From Candidatus Tayloriibacteriota bacterium (GTDB lineage: Bacteria; Patescibacteriota; Minisyncoccia; Phycocordibacterales; CAIRYW01), in assembly GCA_029288615.1 (NCBI GenBank), contig JARIGV010000025.1, positions 1 through 35,092 on the forward strand: DNA of 35,092 bases. Direction: 5' to 3'. Position 1 is the first letter of the stretch, and every line of letters starts with the position of its first letter. Under the pieces are notes generated by a model. That model saw only the letters and a program-made list of their open reading frames with translations, was not told the DNA's origin and did no database searches. Below, piece after piece: positions 1 to 8,876 of this stretch. A program made the translations under genes and the position numbers.

Positions 1-51
1 AGGTCTGTGACTGACAGACAAAATATTTGTGACCGATTCCCCATCTCCACT

Positions 52-80
52 CGTAAAAAAAATAGCGCCTCTAAGCGCTT
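52..80 (-). terminator. Rho-independent terminator for the minus-strand ORF ending at 80
   Basis: Minus strand AGCGC-ttagag-GCGCT (64-79) followed by ATTTTTTTTAC. Confidence 0.6.
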
Positions 81-355
81 TAATCTTTTATCTTCCCGAG
101 AACCCAATCGTCTCCGTGAGAAACATTCTCCGCCTCGAGGACGGCGGTGCTCTTGTGCGACCACATCTCCTGCGCAGATCCCTCAATCGAGAGAAGCTGC
201 CACTTGCCGATCACGGCTTTTTTTACGCAGAGACCTTCGAGCTTTTCGAAGTGATCTTCGGAATCAAGAAGGACCGTAATCTGACGCCCTGTTCCCGGAT
301 TTGGAAGAATGAGGCGAACATGGAGTTTCGCGGTAAGGAATGTACTGGATGTCAT
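80..355 (-). CDS. hypothetical protein, 91 aa
   Basis: ORF with ordinary amino-acid composition; terminator hairpin immediately after its stop favours it over the plus-strand ORFs. Confidence 0.5.
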   Translation of the reverse strand: MTSSTFLTAKLHVRLILPNPGTGRQITVLLDSEDHFEKLEGLCVKKAVIGKWQLLSIEGSAQEMWSHKSTAVLEAENVSHGDDWVLGKIKD

Positions 356-480
356 AAGTTGTATGCGGTTTTAAAACTGGAATGACCATATCAATAAATA
401 TTCTCTGTTGCAAATATACAGATTTTTATTTTGAAAATTTTTGTTCCGTGATATTTTGGAATTAAATCTGCACCTTTCAT

Positions 481-711
481 ATGAGCAAAAGAAAACCGAC
501 AGTTGTGATCTACGAATGGGACGGTGATCGTTCTTCTGCCGCCGGCGGTTTCAATATTATTGTGACCGTGGGAGGAGAAGACATGAGAAAAGATGGCGGA
601 AGCTATGATACTGCTGAAGAAAGACAGCAGGAGCTCGAAAAAATCCGTGTCACAGCAAAAAAGATCGCAGAAGATCTTGAGGTAAAACATTCCGAAGATC
701 TTTTAAAATAA
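481..711 (+). CDS. hypothetical protein, 76 aa
   Basis: ATG ORF followed directly by terminator hairpin GGTGGcgctgCCACC-AATTTTTATTT. Confidence 0.6.
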   Translation: MSKRKPTVVIYEWDGDRSSAAGGFNIIVTVGGEDMRKDGGSYDTAEERQQELEKIRVTAKKIAEDLEVKHSEDLLK

Positions 712-717
712 AATAAT

Positions 718-743
718 GGTGGCGCTGCCACCAATTTTTATTT
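718..743. terminator. probable bidirectional terminator
   Basis: GGTGGCGCTGCCACC stem with AATTTTTATTT on plus and A/T-rich tail on minus strand, between convergent ORFs. Confidence 0.6.
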
Positions 744-1835
744 AAAAGTAAAAACTACTATCTCTGAATCAGTACCGACTCTAAGCGGCGGACCCCATGT
801 TCCTACTCCGCTTGATGTATACACTTGAGTCTCGCCCGATCTTTGAAGACCGTATGCAAAACGTCCGTATGCCATGCGAGCAAAATATTCAAATGGCCAC
901 TGTTGTGCCTTGTGAGTGTGCCCAGATATCTGGAGAGAAATTCCCGCATCTTCAGCAATCTGTATATGACTAGGCTCGTGCTTCAAAAGTAGTGAAGGTA
1001 TATTTTTATCTATATGAAGATGTAAGAGAACATTTTCAAAATCTTTTTCTTCTGCAGTTGTCGCATAATCAACTCCCACAATCTGCAGACCATCAATAAT
1101 TTTCTTTTGATTATCTAGGACTTCTATTCCCGCTTCTTTTATTGCCTCTTCAAATAATTTTTGATCTCCATAACTTTCGTGATTGCCCATCACAAAATAA
1201 ATTCCCTGAGGAATATGTAAATCTTTCAGAGGAGAAATATTTTTTAAAATTCCCTCCGCCGCAGAGCCATCAAAAAGATCACCGCCAATAAAAAGAATGT
1301 CGGGAGATATATATTTTAATTTTTGTACCAATCTCTCTACAAAACTCTTACCATTGATCTGTCCAATATGAAGATCACTTATAAATACCACTTTCCTTTT
1401 TCTCCACGAATCTGAAATCCCTTTCAAAACGATCGCTACTTCTTTCACAACAAATGTCCTCTTGTGAAAAATTCCATACATACCTGCAAGAATTACGGCT
1501 CCAAAAATAAGGATTGCAAAATATCGTGAAGAATCGCCCACAAAAGCAAAGATTGGAATATAGAGTGCAGAAGCTAGAAAAAAATATCCAAAGAATCCCA
1601 TGTAGATCATTGTGAGTGTGGAATAGATTCTGGTGAAAACAGTATAGAAGCGCATTCCCAAAAGCATCGAGGCAATGAAGCTTACACTACCGAGAGCAAG
1701 AATCGACATAACAATATATGAAGGGCGCGAAAGACTGAGAACAAGAACAAGGGCTTCATAGAAAACAAAATTTGCCACAAATAAAAAAAGAATAACAACT
1801 ATGAGAAATACAAGAATTGATTTTAGACGATTCAT
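738..1835 (-). CDS. membrane-anchored metallophosphoesterase (YkuE-like)
   Basis: N-terminal TM helices, then SDLHIG, GGDLFDG, GNHE, GHTH motifs of calcineurin-like phosphoesterases. Confidence 0.9.
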   Translation of the reverse strand: MNRLKSILVFLIVVILFLFVANFVFYEALVLVLSLSRPSYIVMSILALGSVSFIASMLLGMRFYTVFTRIYSTLTMIYMGFFGYFFLASALYIPIFAFVGDSSRYFAILIFGAVILAGMYGIFHKRTFVVKEVAIVLKGISDSWRKRKVVFISDLHIGQINGKSFVERLVQKLKYISPDILFIGGDLFDGSAAEGILKNISPLKDLHIPQGIYFVMGNHESYGDQKLFEEAIKEAGIEVLDNQKKIIDGLQIVGVDYATTAEEKDFENVLLHLHIDKNIPSLLLKHEPSHIQIAEDAGISLQISGHTHKAQQWPFEYFARMAYGRFAYGLQRSGETQVYTSSGVGTWGPPLRVGTDSEIVVFTFK

Positions 1836-1872
1836 GACATCAATTGTATCTGGTATAGAACCGAAACAACAT

Positions 1873-1900
1873 TTGACATATATGATTATAGTTGTATAGT
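1873..1900 (+). promoter_or_regulatory. sigma70-type promoter for the TPR gene
   Basis: TTGACA (1873-1878), 16-nt spacer, TATAGT (1895-1900); expected start site only a few nt before ATG 1913. Confidence 0.55.
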
Positions 1901-1912
1901 TTATTTAGTTTT

Positions 1913-2410
1913 ATGCTCTATCTACACGAACCTGCAAAGGTCCCAAGTACGGAAACCCAACATGCGCTTAATGCCGCCGACGGCTATATGTTCTTCTCTC
2001 TTCTTGATGAAGCTCTCGCAGAACTTGAGCGGATTCCGAAAAAAGAACAGAAAGAACCTCCCGTTATGCTCGCGCAAGTGCGCTTGCTCCTCCATAAAAA
2101 GGAGTGGCGAAAAGCGGAATGGGTCTCTGCAGAAGCTACAGGTCTTCATCCTGGCGAGGGTGAATTCTTTGTTCAACGCGCTTTCGCACTCCATCAATTG
2201 GACAGGTGTGAAAAAGCTGAGCAAGTGCTTATGGCCGCACCAGATTGGATTCGGAGAACTGGTATTCTCCACTACAATCTGGCCTGCTACGAAGCGAGGC
2301 TCGGCAATATCACCACCGCACGCAAGTGCATCGATGAGGCGATCGAGATTAACGCCGGTATTAAAAAGTCGGCGAAAGTCGACCCGGACCTACAAGTACT
2401 TTGGAGCTAA
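1913..2410 (+). CDS. TPR-repeat protein
   Basis: Helical A/L/E-rich repeats (e.g. LHYNLACYEARLGNITTARKCIDEAIEIN); ATG at 1913 preferred over the upstream 1892 start because of the promoter position. Confidence 0.7.
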   Translation: MLYLHEPAKVPSTETQHALNAADGYMFFSLLDEALAELERIPKKEQKEPPVMLAQVRLLLHKKEWRKAEWVSAEATGLHPGEGEFFVQRAFALHQLDRCEKAEQVLMAAPDWIRRTGILHYNLACYEARLGNITTARKCIDEAIEINAGIKKSAKVDPDLQVLWS

Positions 2411-2411
2411 T

Positions 2412-2447
2412 CCCGCACACATAAAGTGAGAGCGGGAATTTTTTATA
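2412..2447 (+). terminator. Rho-independent terminator
   Basis: TCCCGC...GCGGGA followed by ATTTTTTA. Confidence 0.7.
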
Positions 2448-2483
2448 TAAAGATTTAAATATTTTATCCAAAAAAATAGCAGC

Positions 2484-2873
2484 CTAGGCTGCTTTGGTAA
2501 GTTCCGACTCTTTCAGAACCTCATTGAGAATTTCAAGTACATCAGGCCTTGTAACCTTCGAAAAAATGTCGTGGTTTTTGGTGAAGATGGGCGCTGTGCC
2601 ATCTTCTTGATCGACGACAACTGCAGCCAATGATCGGCTGTCTTTGTCACACGTCACACCTGTGCCCCAAAAATGAAACTCAAGCGACCATTTTCCTGCC
2701 TCGCTTTTAGGTTGAATCATTTTGAGAAGAAGACATGTGACTTGTCCCAAGCAAAGTGTGACAACTGTCTCACCCGCTTCTTTTTCCTCCTCCTCTGCAT
2801 ACAGACTCCTTTTGTACTTCTGAAAGAGCTTCGGAACCACATTGAAAGTAGTGGATTCCATAATTGTCGGCAT
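2484..2873 (-). CDS. hypothetical protein, 129 aa
   Basis: ORF with ordinary composition; minus-strand AGCAGCCTAGGCTGCT-ATTTTTTT hairpin overlaps the stop. Confidence 0.6.
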   Translation of the reverse strand: MPTIMESTTFNVVPKLFQKYKRSLYAEEEEKEAGETVVTLCLGQVTCLLLKMIQPKSEAGKWSLEFHFWGTGVTCDKDSRSLAAVVVDQEDGTAPIFTKNHDIFSKVTRPDVLEILNEVLKESELTKAA

Positions 2874-2968
2874 AGTATCACCCTTGCCAAAAAAGTAAAG
2901 CTGTGCCGAAAACTTATTTTCTTTCTTTATATAAAGCGCGCAGTGAAACGCTTCGACATGAAGGCAAA

Positions 2969-3301
2969 ATGTTCGAGATCGAACGACTTCGTGTACACAA
3001 ATATGTAAGCGAAGACGGAGCGGTGATCCTTAGGCACAATCAAAGAGCACGTATTGCTTCAGATTCCCTGCCAGAGTTCCCCTGCTTTCTGCTCACTCTT
3101 TTTAAGACGAGTAAGACATCATCTCCGATCGAACTCTGTACCATTCAACTTTTCGTGATTGATAGCGAAGTGTACCGGAAGATCATTTTCGGATCACAGC
3201 GAACAGCATTCGAAGAGTACGAAGTCGCTTATGATGCACTCGATCTGGCAAGAGCGTTTCTCCGTACATTGCATGCATTTATTGATAACGAGCACGAATA
3301 A
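2969..3301 (+). CDS. hypothetical protein (start at ATG 2969 preferred)
   Basis: ORF 2903-3301 with internal ATG (MFEIERLRVH); followed by CGAGC...GCTCG-ATTTTTTT terminator. Confidence 0.5.
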   Translation: MFEIERLRVHKYVSEDGAVILRHNQRARIASDSLPEFPCFLLTLFKTSKTSSPIELCTIQLFVIDSEVYRKIIFGSQRTAFEEYEVAYDALDLARAFLRTLHAFIDNEHE

Positions 3302-3358
3302 GGCTCGATTTTTTTGCATCTAAAAAAATTTCTCATCCGTATAAATATACGTTAGAGT

Positions 3359-3622
3359 ATGACTACGTATATGTCGCATAAAACTTTTATTGTTTGCATA
3401 GTCATCGTTGTTGTCATTTCAGCAGGGCTCCTATGGTATAACAAAGTCACCACACTTCCAGAAACAGGCATCGATCTTCTTTCTACAAAAAAGTCTGACA
3501 TACCTATTGAAAATAGCACCGCAACATCCGGGACAACCACTCGCGAACTAGCAACATCGACAACGATCACAGCAACTTCAACAGCTACTTCTACCCCACA
3601 TGATGCTCCGTTACAAAAATAA
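3359..3622 (+). CDS. single-pass membrane protein with Ser/Thr-rich extracytoplasmic tail
   Basis: One N-terminal TM segment then TSGTTTRELATSTTITATSTATSTP; overlaps the next ORF by 23 nt, suggesting coupling. Confidence 0.55.
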   Translation: MTTYMSHKTFIVCIVIVVVISAGLLWYNKVTTLPETGIDLLSTKKSDIPIENSTATSGTTTRELATSTTITATSTATSTPHDAPLQK

Positions 3623-4613
3623 AAAAACTTATTGGATAACTGGTTTACTTGGAACAATATTCCTTTCTTTTGCTGGCGGATGGCTTTTTGAGAAAAAATT
3701 AGAGCCACAGATTTCACTACCAGCGCCAGTAGATGTGCGCATTAATTCTCCCGAATATCACTTCATCAATCCCCTCCTTTTTTCTAAAGTAAGTAAAGAC
3801 TTTTACGCGGATGAATTTGCATCTTATACAAAAAATATAAATGATTTTATTGCCAGTTCAACAAAAAATGGTGCTGCGGATAAAATTTCTATTTATTTCC
3901 GTGACCTTAACACAAGTCATTGGACTGGAATTAACGAAGATGAGACATACGAACCTGCAAGCATGCTTAAAGTTGTTGTTATGATCGCTTGCCTTCGTTT
4001 GTCCTACACTGACCCAGGTTTTCTTTCCCATACTCTTTACTACGCGGGACCAGACGAGAGTGGACAACACTACAAGCCAGAACACACTCTATCTGTTGGT
4101 AATCACACAATTTCCGAACTTATGAATGCAATGATTATCGATTCTGACAACGGCGCAACATCTGCACTGCTTTCAGATAGCGATATCAATAATGCATTCC
4201 AGAATGTATATTCGACTTTCCGTCTCCCTTCCGTGTCGAATGCAGACCAAACAGACTATATGTCCGCACGTTCATATTCTGTGATTTTCCGTTCACTTTT
4301 TAATTCAACATATCTTCCTTGGAATCTTTCAGAGGAAGCACTTCAATTATTGAGTTATTCAAATTTCAATGATGGCATTGTTGCAGGAGTACCTGCGGGT
4401 ACGATTGTGTCTCATAAATTTGGCGAATTCACGCATACTCCAGCAACATTTTCAGGAAATGACGAACTCCATGATTGTGGCGTTGTCTATTATCCCAACC
4501 ATCCATATCTTCTCTGCATTATGGCAGCTGGAGAAAATTGGGACAGGCTTCAAAAAACTCTCGCTGGAATTTCAAATATCACATATGATTTCGTAAAAAG
4601 TTCGCAAGAATAG
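3600..4613 (+). CDS. serine hydrolase, class A beta-lactamase-like fold
   Basis: N-terminal TM anchor; SxxK-like SMLK in PASMLKVVV, SDN in DSDNGAT, KFG in SHKFGEF at the KTG position. Confidence 0.75.
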   Translation: MMLRYKNKKTYWITGLLGTIFLSFAGGWLFEKKLEPQISLPAPVDVRINSPEYHFINPLLFSKVSKDFYADEFASYTKNINDFIASSTKNGAADKISIYFRDLNTSHWTGINEDETYEPASMLKVVVMIACLRLSYTDPGFLSHTLYYAGPDESGQHYKPEHTLSVGNHTISELMNAMIIDSDNGATSALLSDSDINNAFQNVYSTFRLPSVSNADQTDYMSARSYSVIFRSLFNSTYLPWNLSEEALQLLSYSNFNDGIVAGVPAGTIVSHKFGEFTHTPATFSGNDELHDCGVVYYPNHPYLLCIMAAGENWDRLQKTLAGISNITYDFVKSSQE

Positions 4614-4653
4614 TCGTTGACTTTTTTTGAAAGAGGAGCAGACTTCTCAACAA

Positions 4654-5007
4654 ATGAACATTCGCGAGTTCGTCAATCACCTCCCAGAGTATGAAGGTGG
4701 GACTCTGGATTTGCAGCATCTTTTCACGGGCGAAGAAATAACGATTGGTATTGGGAAAGTTTTTCTTGAGAACAATCGCATTTCAGTAAAAGCTTCGTGG
4801 GTGCTTTCCCTCAAAGCTGGATGTCTTGAGTCAACACCTGAACTCATCACTCGCTTCTACATTGGAGAAATTCCGATGCTTGAAAAAGTTGTTGAGCGAC
4901 TTCCCGACAAAAGAGCAACTCTCATTTCAAAAGATAGGAAAAAATTCTTCTGGCAGCCACAGCGAGGACAGAAGCCTCTCACCGCGGAAGCATATCGAGG
5001 ATATTAA
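4654..5007 (+). CDS. hypothetical protein
   Basis: ORF with GAGGAG Shine-Dalgarno-like element upstream; followed by CGGCCacctGGCCG-AATTTTTA terminator. Confidence 0.55.
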   Translation: MNIREFVNHLPEYEGGTLDLQHLFTGEEITIGIGKVFLENNRISVKASWVLSLKAGCLESTPELITRFYIGEIPMLEKVVERLPDKRATLISKDRKKFFWQPQRGQKPLTAEAYRGY

Positions 5008-5032
5008 TCGGCCACCTGGCCGAATTTTTATT
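5007..5032 (+). terminator. Rho-independent terminator
   Basis: CGGCCACCTGGCCG followed by AATTTTTATTTT. Confidence 0.7.
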
Positions 5033-5069
5033 TTCAAAAAATAATTTTTTATTTTGTTATAATCTTTTT

Positions 5070-5741
5070 ATGCGAAAACTATTTTATTTTGTCCGACACG
5101 GTGAAAGTGAGAATAATGCAAAAGGACTTCGACAAGGTCCTGACGGAAAACTTTCTGAGAAAGGACGCGAACAAGCAAAACAGACCGGTGAAAGACTTGA
5201 GCATCATCCAATAGAAATCATTCTCGCGAGTCCTTATGAGCGTACAAAAGAAACTGCGGAGATCATTTCACACTATGTGAAGAAACCAATTGAGTACAAC
5301 GCCCTCCTCGCAGAAAGACGTAACCCAAAAGAGATTATCGGCAAATCGATTACCGATCCAGAAGTCATTCGCATTGTGGAGATCATGGACAAAACTTCAC
5401 ATGATGATAATTTTCGTTTTTCCGATGAAGAAAATTTTGCAGATCTTAAGGCGCGTGCAAAAAAACTTCTCGACTTTCTTGCAGAGCGGCCGGAGACATT
5501 TACACTTGTTGTCACTCATGGAATTTTTCTTCGCCTCGTTGTTGCATATATTCTCGAAGGTGAAAAACTGACCGCACGAGAGTACAACAAATTAAGTTTT
5601 CTCAATGGCTCAAACAACGCATCTGTCACAGTGTGCGAATATAAAAAGGGATTCTTCGTACCAAAGAAAGAAAAAGGCTGGCACTTGGTCGCATGGGACG
5701 ACTACAGCATTGGCATAGATCTTAAAAGTAGGCCCATCTAA
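5070..5741 (+). CDS. histidine phosphatase / phosphoglycerate mutase family protein
   Basis: FVRHGESENN motif, LSEKGREQA, second catalytic His in VVTHGIFLR. Confidence 0.9.
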   Translation: MRKLFYFVRHGESENNAKGLRQGPDGKLSEKGREQAKQTGERLEHHPIEIILASPYERTKETAEIISHYVKKPIEYNALLAERRNPKEIIGKSITDPEVIRIVEIMDKTSHDDNFRFSDEENFADLKARAKKLLDFLAERPETFTLVVTHGIFLRLVVAYILEGEKLTAREYNKLSFLNGSNNASVTVCEYKKGFFVPKKEKGWHLVAWDDYSIGIDLKSRPI

Positions 5742-5800
5742 TCGGTCAGATTACTCTTTTTACCCTGTCTTCTTTTGCAGGGAAATCGTGAGAAAATATA

Positions 5801-5828
5801 TTGACTTTTCTAAAAAGTAATGTATATT
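5801..5828 (+). promoter_or_regulatory. sigma70-type promoter with dyad overlapping -35/spacer
   Basis: TTGACT (5801-5806), 16-nt spacer, TATATT (5823-5828); ACTTTT-cta-AAAAGT dyad at 5804-5818. Confidence 0.55.
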
Positions 5829-5904
5829 CCGTACATACAGCACTTTGATAGATTTGCTATAAAACTAGAGATTGCGTGAAGAGATATGTGGATAGGATGT
5901 GGAC

Positions 5905-5952
5905 CGGCGCATAGAAAAGGAGGGTAAAAATACTTCCCTTTTCTATGCGCCG
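5905..5952 (+). promoter_or_regulatory. 16-bp perfect leader hairpin
   Basis: CGGCGCATAGAAAAGG (5905-5920) complementary to CCTTTTCTATGCGCCG (5937-5952). Confidence 0.75.
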
Positions 5953-5999
5953 CCACCCACTCCGGGTTAGACGGTGAATCAAAACCAAAACGAAACACC

Positions 6000-6911
6000 A
6001 TGAATCAGCCCATACCGCACTCGGCGCCAAAACCGCCGAATGGAACACATATTCCGCCGGCGCCAAAACCGCCAGTGGAACATCATGAGGAAGAGCCCAT
6101 GCCCGCAAACCGCGTGGAACAACACGAGCGACAGAAAGTGGAAACGTCACCTTCGCCAGAATCGAAAAAATTCCGCCCGAAGAATGGCAAACCTCCTTCG
6201 AGCTTTGAGTTCTTCAGTGACATGTCTCCTCGGGATCAGGAAGCAACCTACCTCGAACTTCTCGATGACCGCAAACAAAAGGACCTCCTTGAGAAGCGCG
6301 TTGCGGTGCTTGAGAAAACCAAAGGCATGACACTTGGGGAACTCATCTGCGTTATCGGCATCGCAATCGTCCTCGTGAACCAGATCCTTCAATGGGTCGG
6401 CATTGGCACTCCCAAAGCCAGAGTCAACGAAAGCCAGATCGCGGCTGAAGTGAGTAAGAGTCTCCCGACGCCCGAGAAAATCGACAGCGCTGCGATCGCG
6501 CAAGCGACCGCAAAGCAAACCGTCGACTCGATCGCTCTGAAGTTCCAGAAAGGTGAGATCACTCTTCCCTCTCCTCCGACTACGGTCAAGGAGACGACGA
6601 CAGTAACAGCAACCGCCCCTCATCTCTCCGATGAGGACCTTGGTCGCATTACCACTGCTGTAAAGGAAGAAGTTGGAAAGTTTGCGCAAGCGAACAAACC
6701 AACTGCCCCACTCAAACTCGAACTCACCGCCGAAGACGCTTCCAAGCTAGCCAATCAAATGGCTCCATACCTTGCAAAAGATATGCTTGAAAAACTCTTC
6801 TACGGCGGTGTCGAAACGGGTCAAGGCACCGTTACAGGTGCTCTTACGCCGGACAAAAACGGCGATCAAGAACTTTGGATCGGCGTTCCCAAAGGCCGAG
6901 GAAAAAAATAG
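6000..6911 (+). CDS. hypothetical single-TM protein with Pro-rich N-terminus
   Basis: ATG ORF with proline/charged N-terminus, one TM (LGELICVIGIAIVLVNQILQW), terminator after stop. Confidence 0.8.
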   Translation: MNQPIPHSAPKPPNGTHIPPAPKPPVEHHEEEPMPANRVEQHERQKVETSPSPESKKFRPKNGKPPSSFEFFSDMSPRDQEATYLELLDDRKQKDLLEKRVAVLEKTKGMTLGELICVIGIAIVLVNQILQWVGIGTPKARVNESQIAAEVSKSLPTPEKIDSAAIAQATAKQTVDSIALKFQKGEITLPSPPTTVKETTTVTATAPHLSDEDLGRITTAVKEEVGKFAQANKPTAPLKLELTAEDASKLANQMAPYLAKDMLEKLFYGGVETGQGTVTGALTPDKNGDQELWIGVPKGRGKK

Positions 6912-6921
6912 CAAATCCACA

Positions 6922-6958
6922 CCATCGAGGCGACCCAGTCGTCTCGAATTTTTTTATA
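6922..6958 (+). terminator. Rho-independent terminator
   Basis: CGAGGCGAC-cca-GTCGTCTCG followed by AATTTTTTTA. Confidence 0.75.
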
Positions 6959-7100
6959 CCAAACCACACTTTTTTAGAAATTCTTTGCAAGGCACATACC
7001 CCTTGCGCATCTTCAAATTTAATTGTAGAATCCGCACGTTCTTTACATAACCTATAGATTCATAAACCAAACCAAAACGAACCAAACCGACATCATACTT

Positions 7101-8795
7101 ATGACTCCAGCAACCCACATGGATACAGGCCGTCTTGCAAATGGCCAAGGTGCGGATCCGACGCAAGAAACGCCGAAGGCAACCGAGGTAACAAACGGCA
7201 GACCGGCGACAAAGGCCCCGCTCCCGCTGTGGAAACAGCGTGAGCTTGCGGCTCAAACCTCAAAAAAGCAGCTCGAAAAGGAGCTCGAGGAAATCGCTGC
7301 AGCGAAAGCCGCGGCGGAGCCCACAGGCCTCCACTCGAGCAAACACAACGTCAGTGGCAAGACCTATGGAAACCATCAGCTCATCTTCGCGGACATCCGT
7401 GAATGTGAGGGAGTTATTCACCCGAAGCTCGTGCTTCGTTCGAAGACTCCCTACTCCGGGCTCATCAGCCCGAGTCTGCAAGGTTTCTGCTTCGTAAACG
7501 GCGAGTTGAGTAATCTTCGCGGCAACCTGAGCGGCATTCGCTGCAAAGGACTCATCCAAGATCACATTCTCGAGCCCACCGACGTCTCCGGACTCGGCGA
7601 CGTCGAAGAGATCGAGAAGATTCAGGCGACAGCCTGGCAACTCCTTTCCGAAGCGACCGAGCTCGAGGGCAAGAAAGGCTACGACCATCCGAAAACGAAG
7701 AGAGCGTACGCAAAGGCGTTTCGCGAATTTCGTCGGGTAGAACCCGAGTGCCTCAAGCACGTGGTCTGGCTCGACAAAGTCTTTCTCAAGCCTTCCGGCT
7801 ACACAAAAGACGAAGTCGCAGCGTTTCAGAAAATTACGGAGACGCACTTGTGGAGCCATCTCCATAAGCAGTTCGAGGAGGATCAAGCACGGCTCGACCA
7901 GCTCGGCAAAGAGCGTGGCTGGAAACAGACTCGTCAGTTCGGCTTCAGTATCGGTCCGTCGCGCATTGAACGCGACGCAGATGGAAACTTCCTCCGCGCT
8001 CGTCCGGTTTTCGACCATCTCGATCTTCGCTCTCAAGCAGAGAAAGATTGGGTGCTCAAACCATACGTGCCAAAGGAAGAAGAACCCGAAGCGGAGTTCT
8101 GGGATCGGTGGTTTGTGGAAAGCTCCGAAATCCAGGTGAGACTCACCGAACTCGGATTCGTTCGACTCAAGGATGAGGACGGTAAAGACGAAAGCGACTC
8201 CGCCTTCAAAGACCGACTGCTCGCTCTCGACAAGAGCGAATTCGATCCGATCCGCACCATTACGGCGCACAAAAGCAAAGAAGACATCATTGCGTGGCTT
8301 CTTCGCTTCGACGTCGTGGTCAAGCAAAGGATCGAGAAAGGCCGTGACGGCTCGATCTGGATCATCCCTGAAAGCGGTGGTGGCGAACCGCGGCTCATCT
8401 GGGAGAAACCAATCGAGAAGCTCCGGCTCACTTCGAGCGAGGAAAAAGCTCTCGAGGAACGCTGGGTCACAAAATTCGTCCGACAAAACGGCGAAATGTG
8501 GCCCGACGTCACGTCTTACCCGATGCTCAACAGTATCGCGGCAATTCGTGAATTCCTAGCTTTGTCGATCGACGATGCCCGGGCGATCATTCACCCGCCC
8601 GCCCCACTCCAGCTCCAAGAGCCGAATGTCCACGAAGCGGAAGCGGCGTCTATTGAGGATGCCAAGCCTGAGATCGTAGAACGCGAGTCCGGGCCTAGGT
8701 CCGAGCCAGAGCCTGAGGCATCGGCCACACCGACGCCGGAGCCAGCAGCAAAGCCGGCACCAAAGCCGCGCTTCAAGTTCTTCTCGAGAGGATAG
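7101..8795 (+). CDS. hypothetical protein, 564 aa, Pro/Ala/Glu-rich C-terminal tail
   Basis: Long G+C-rich ORF; no family recognised; flanked by terminators. Confidence 0.85.
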   Translation: MTPATHMDTGRLANGQGADPTQETPKATEVTNGRPATKAPLPLWKQRELAAQTSKKQLEKELEEIAAAKAAAEPTGLHSSKHNVSGKTYGNHQLIFADIRECEGVIHPKLVLRSKTPYSGLISPSLQGFCFVNGELSNLRGNLSGIRCKGLIQDHILEPTDVSGLGDVEEIEKIQATAWQLLSEATELEGKKGYDHPKTKRAYAKAFREFRRVEPECLKHVVWLDKVFLKPSGYTKDEVAAFQKITETHLWSHLHKQFEEDQARLDQLGKERGWKQTRQFGFSIGPSRIERDADGNFLRARPVFDHLDLRSQAEKDWVLKPYVPKEEEPEAEFWDRWFVESSEIQVRLTELGFVRLKDEDGKDESDSAFKDRLLALDKSEFDPIRTITAHKSKEDIIAWLLRFDVVVKQRIEKGRDGSIWIIPESGGGEPRLIWEKPIEKLRLTSSEEKALEERWVTKFVRQNGEMWPDVTSYPMLNSIAAIREFLALSIDDARAIIHPPAPLQLQEPNVHEAEAASIEDAKPEIVERESGPRSEPEPEASATPTPEPAAKPAPKPRFKFFSRG

Positions 8796-8818
8796 GAATC
8801 AACAAGGTTAACAACAAT

Positions 8819-8851
8819 GGAGGTCGCCATGCGCGCCTCCAATTTTTTATA
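8819..8851 (+). terminator. Rho-independent terminator
   Basis: GGAGGtCGCcatgcGCGCCTCC followed by AATTTTTTAT. Confidence 0.75.
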
Positions 8852-8876
8852 CTCGAAACTTCTTAAACAACTCGAG

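Noticed and set aside
6147-6689. 180-aa minus-strand ORF inside the 6000-6911 gene
   Set aside because: Antisense to a better-supported gene with promoter, leader and terminator.
7260-8486. 408-aa minus-strand ORF opposite the 564-aa gene
   Set aside because: Mirror ORF caused by biased, G+C-rich codon use of the plus-strand gene; Leu/Phe-rich composition, no promoter or RBS.
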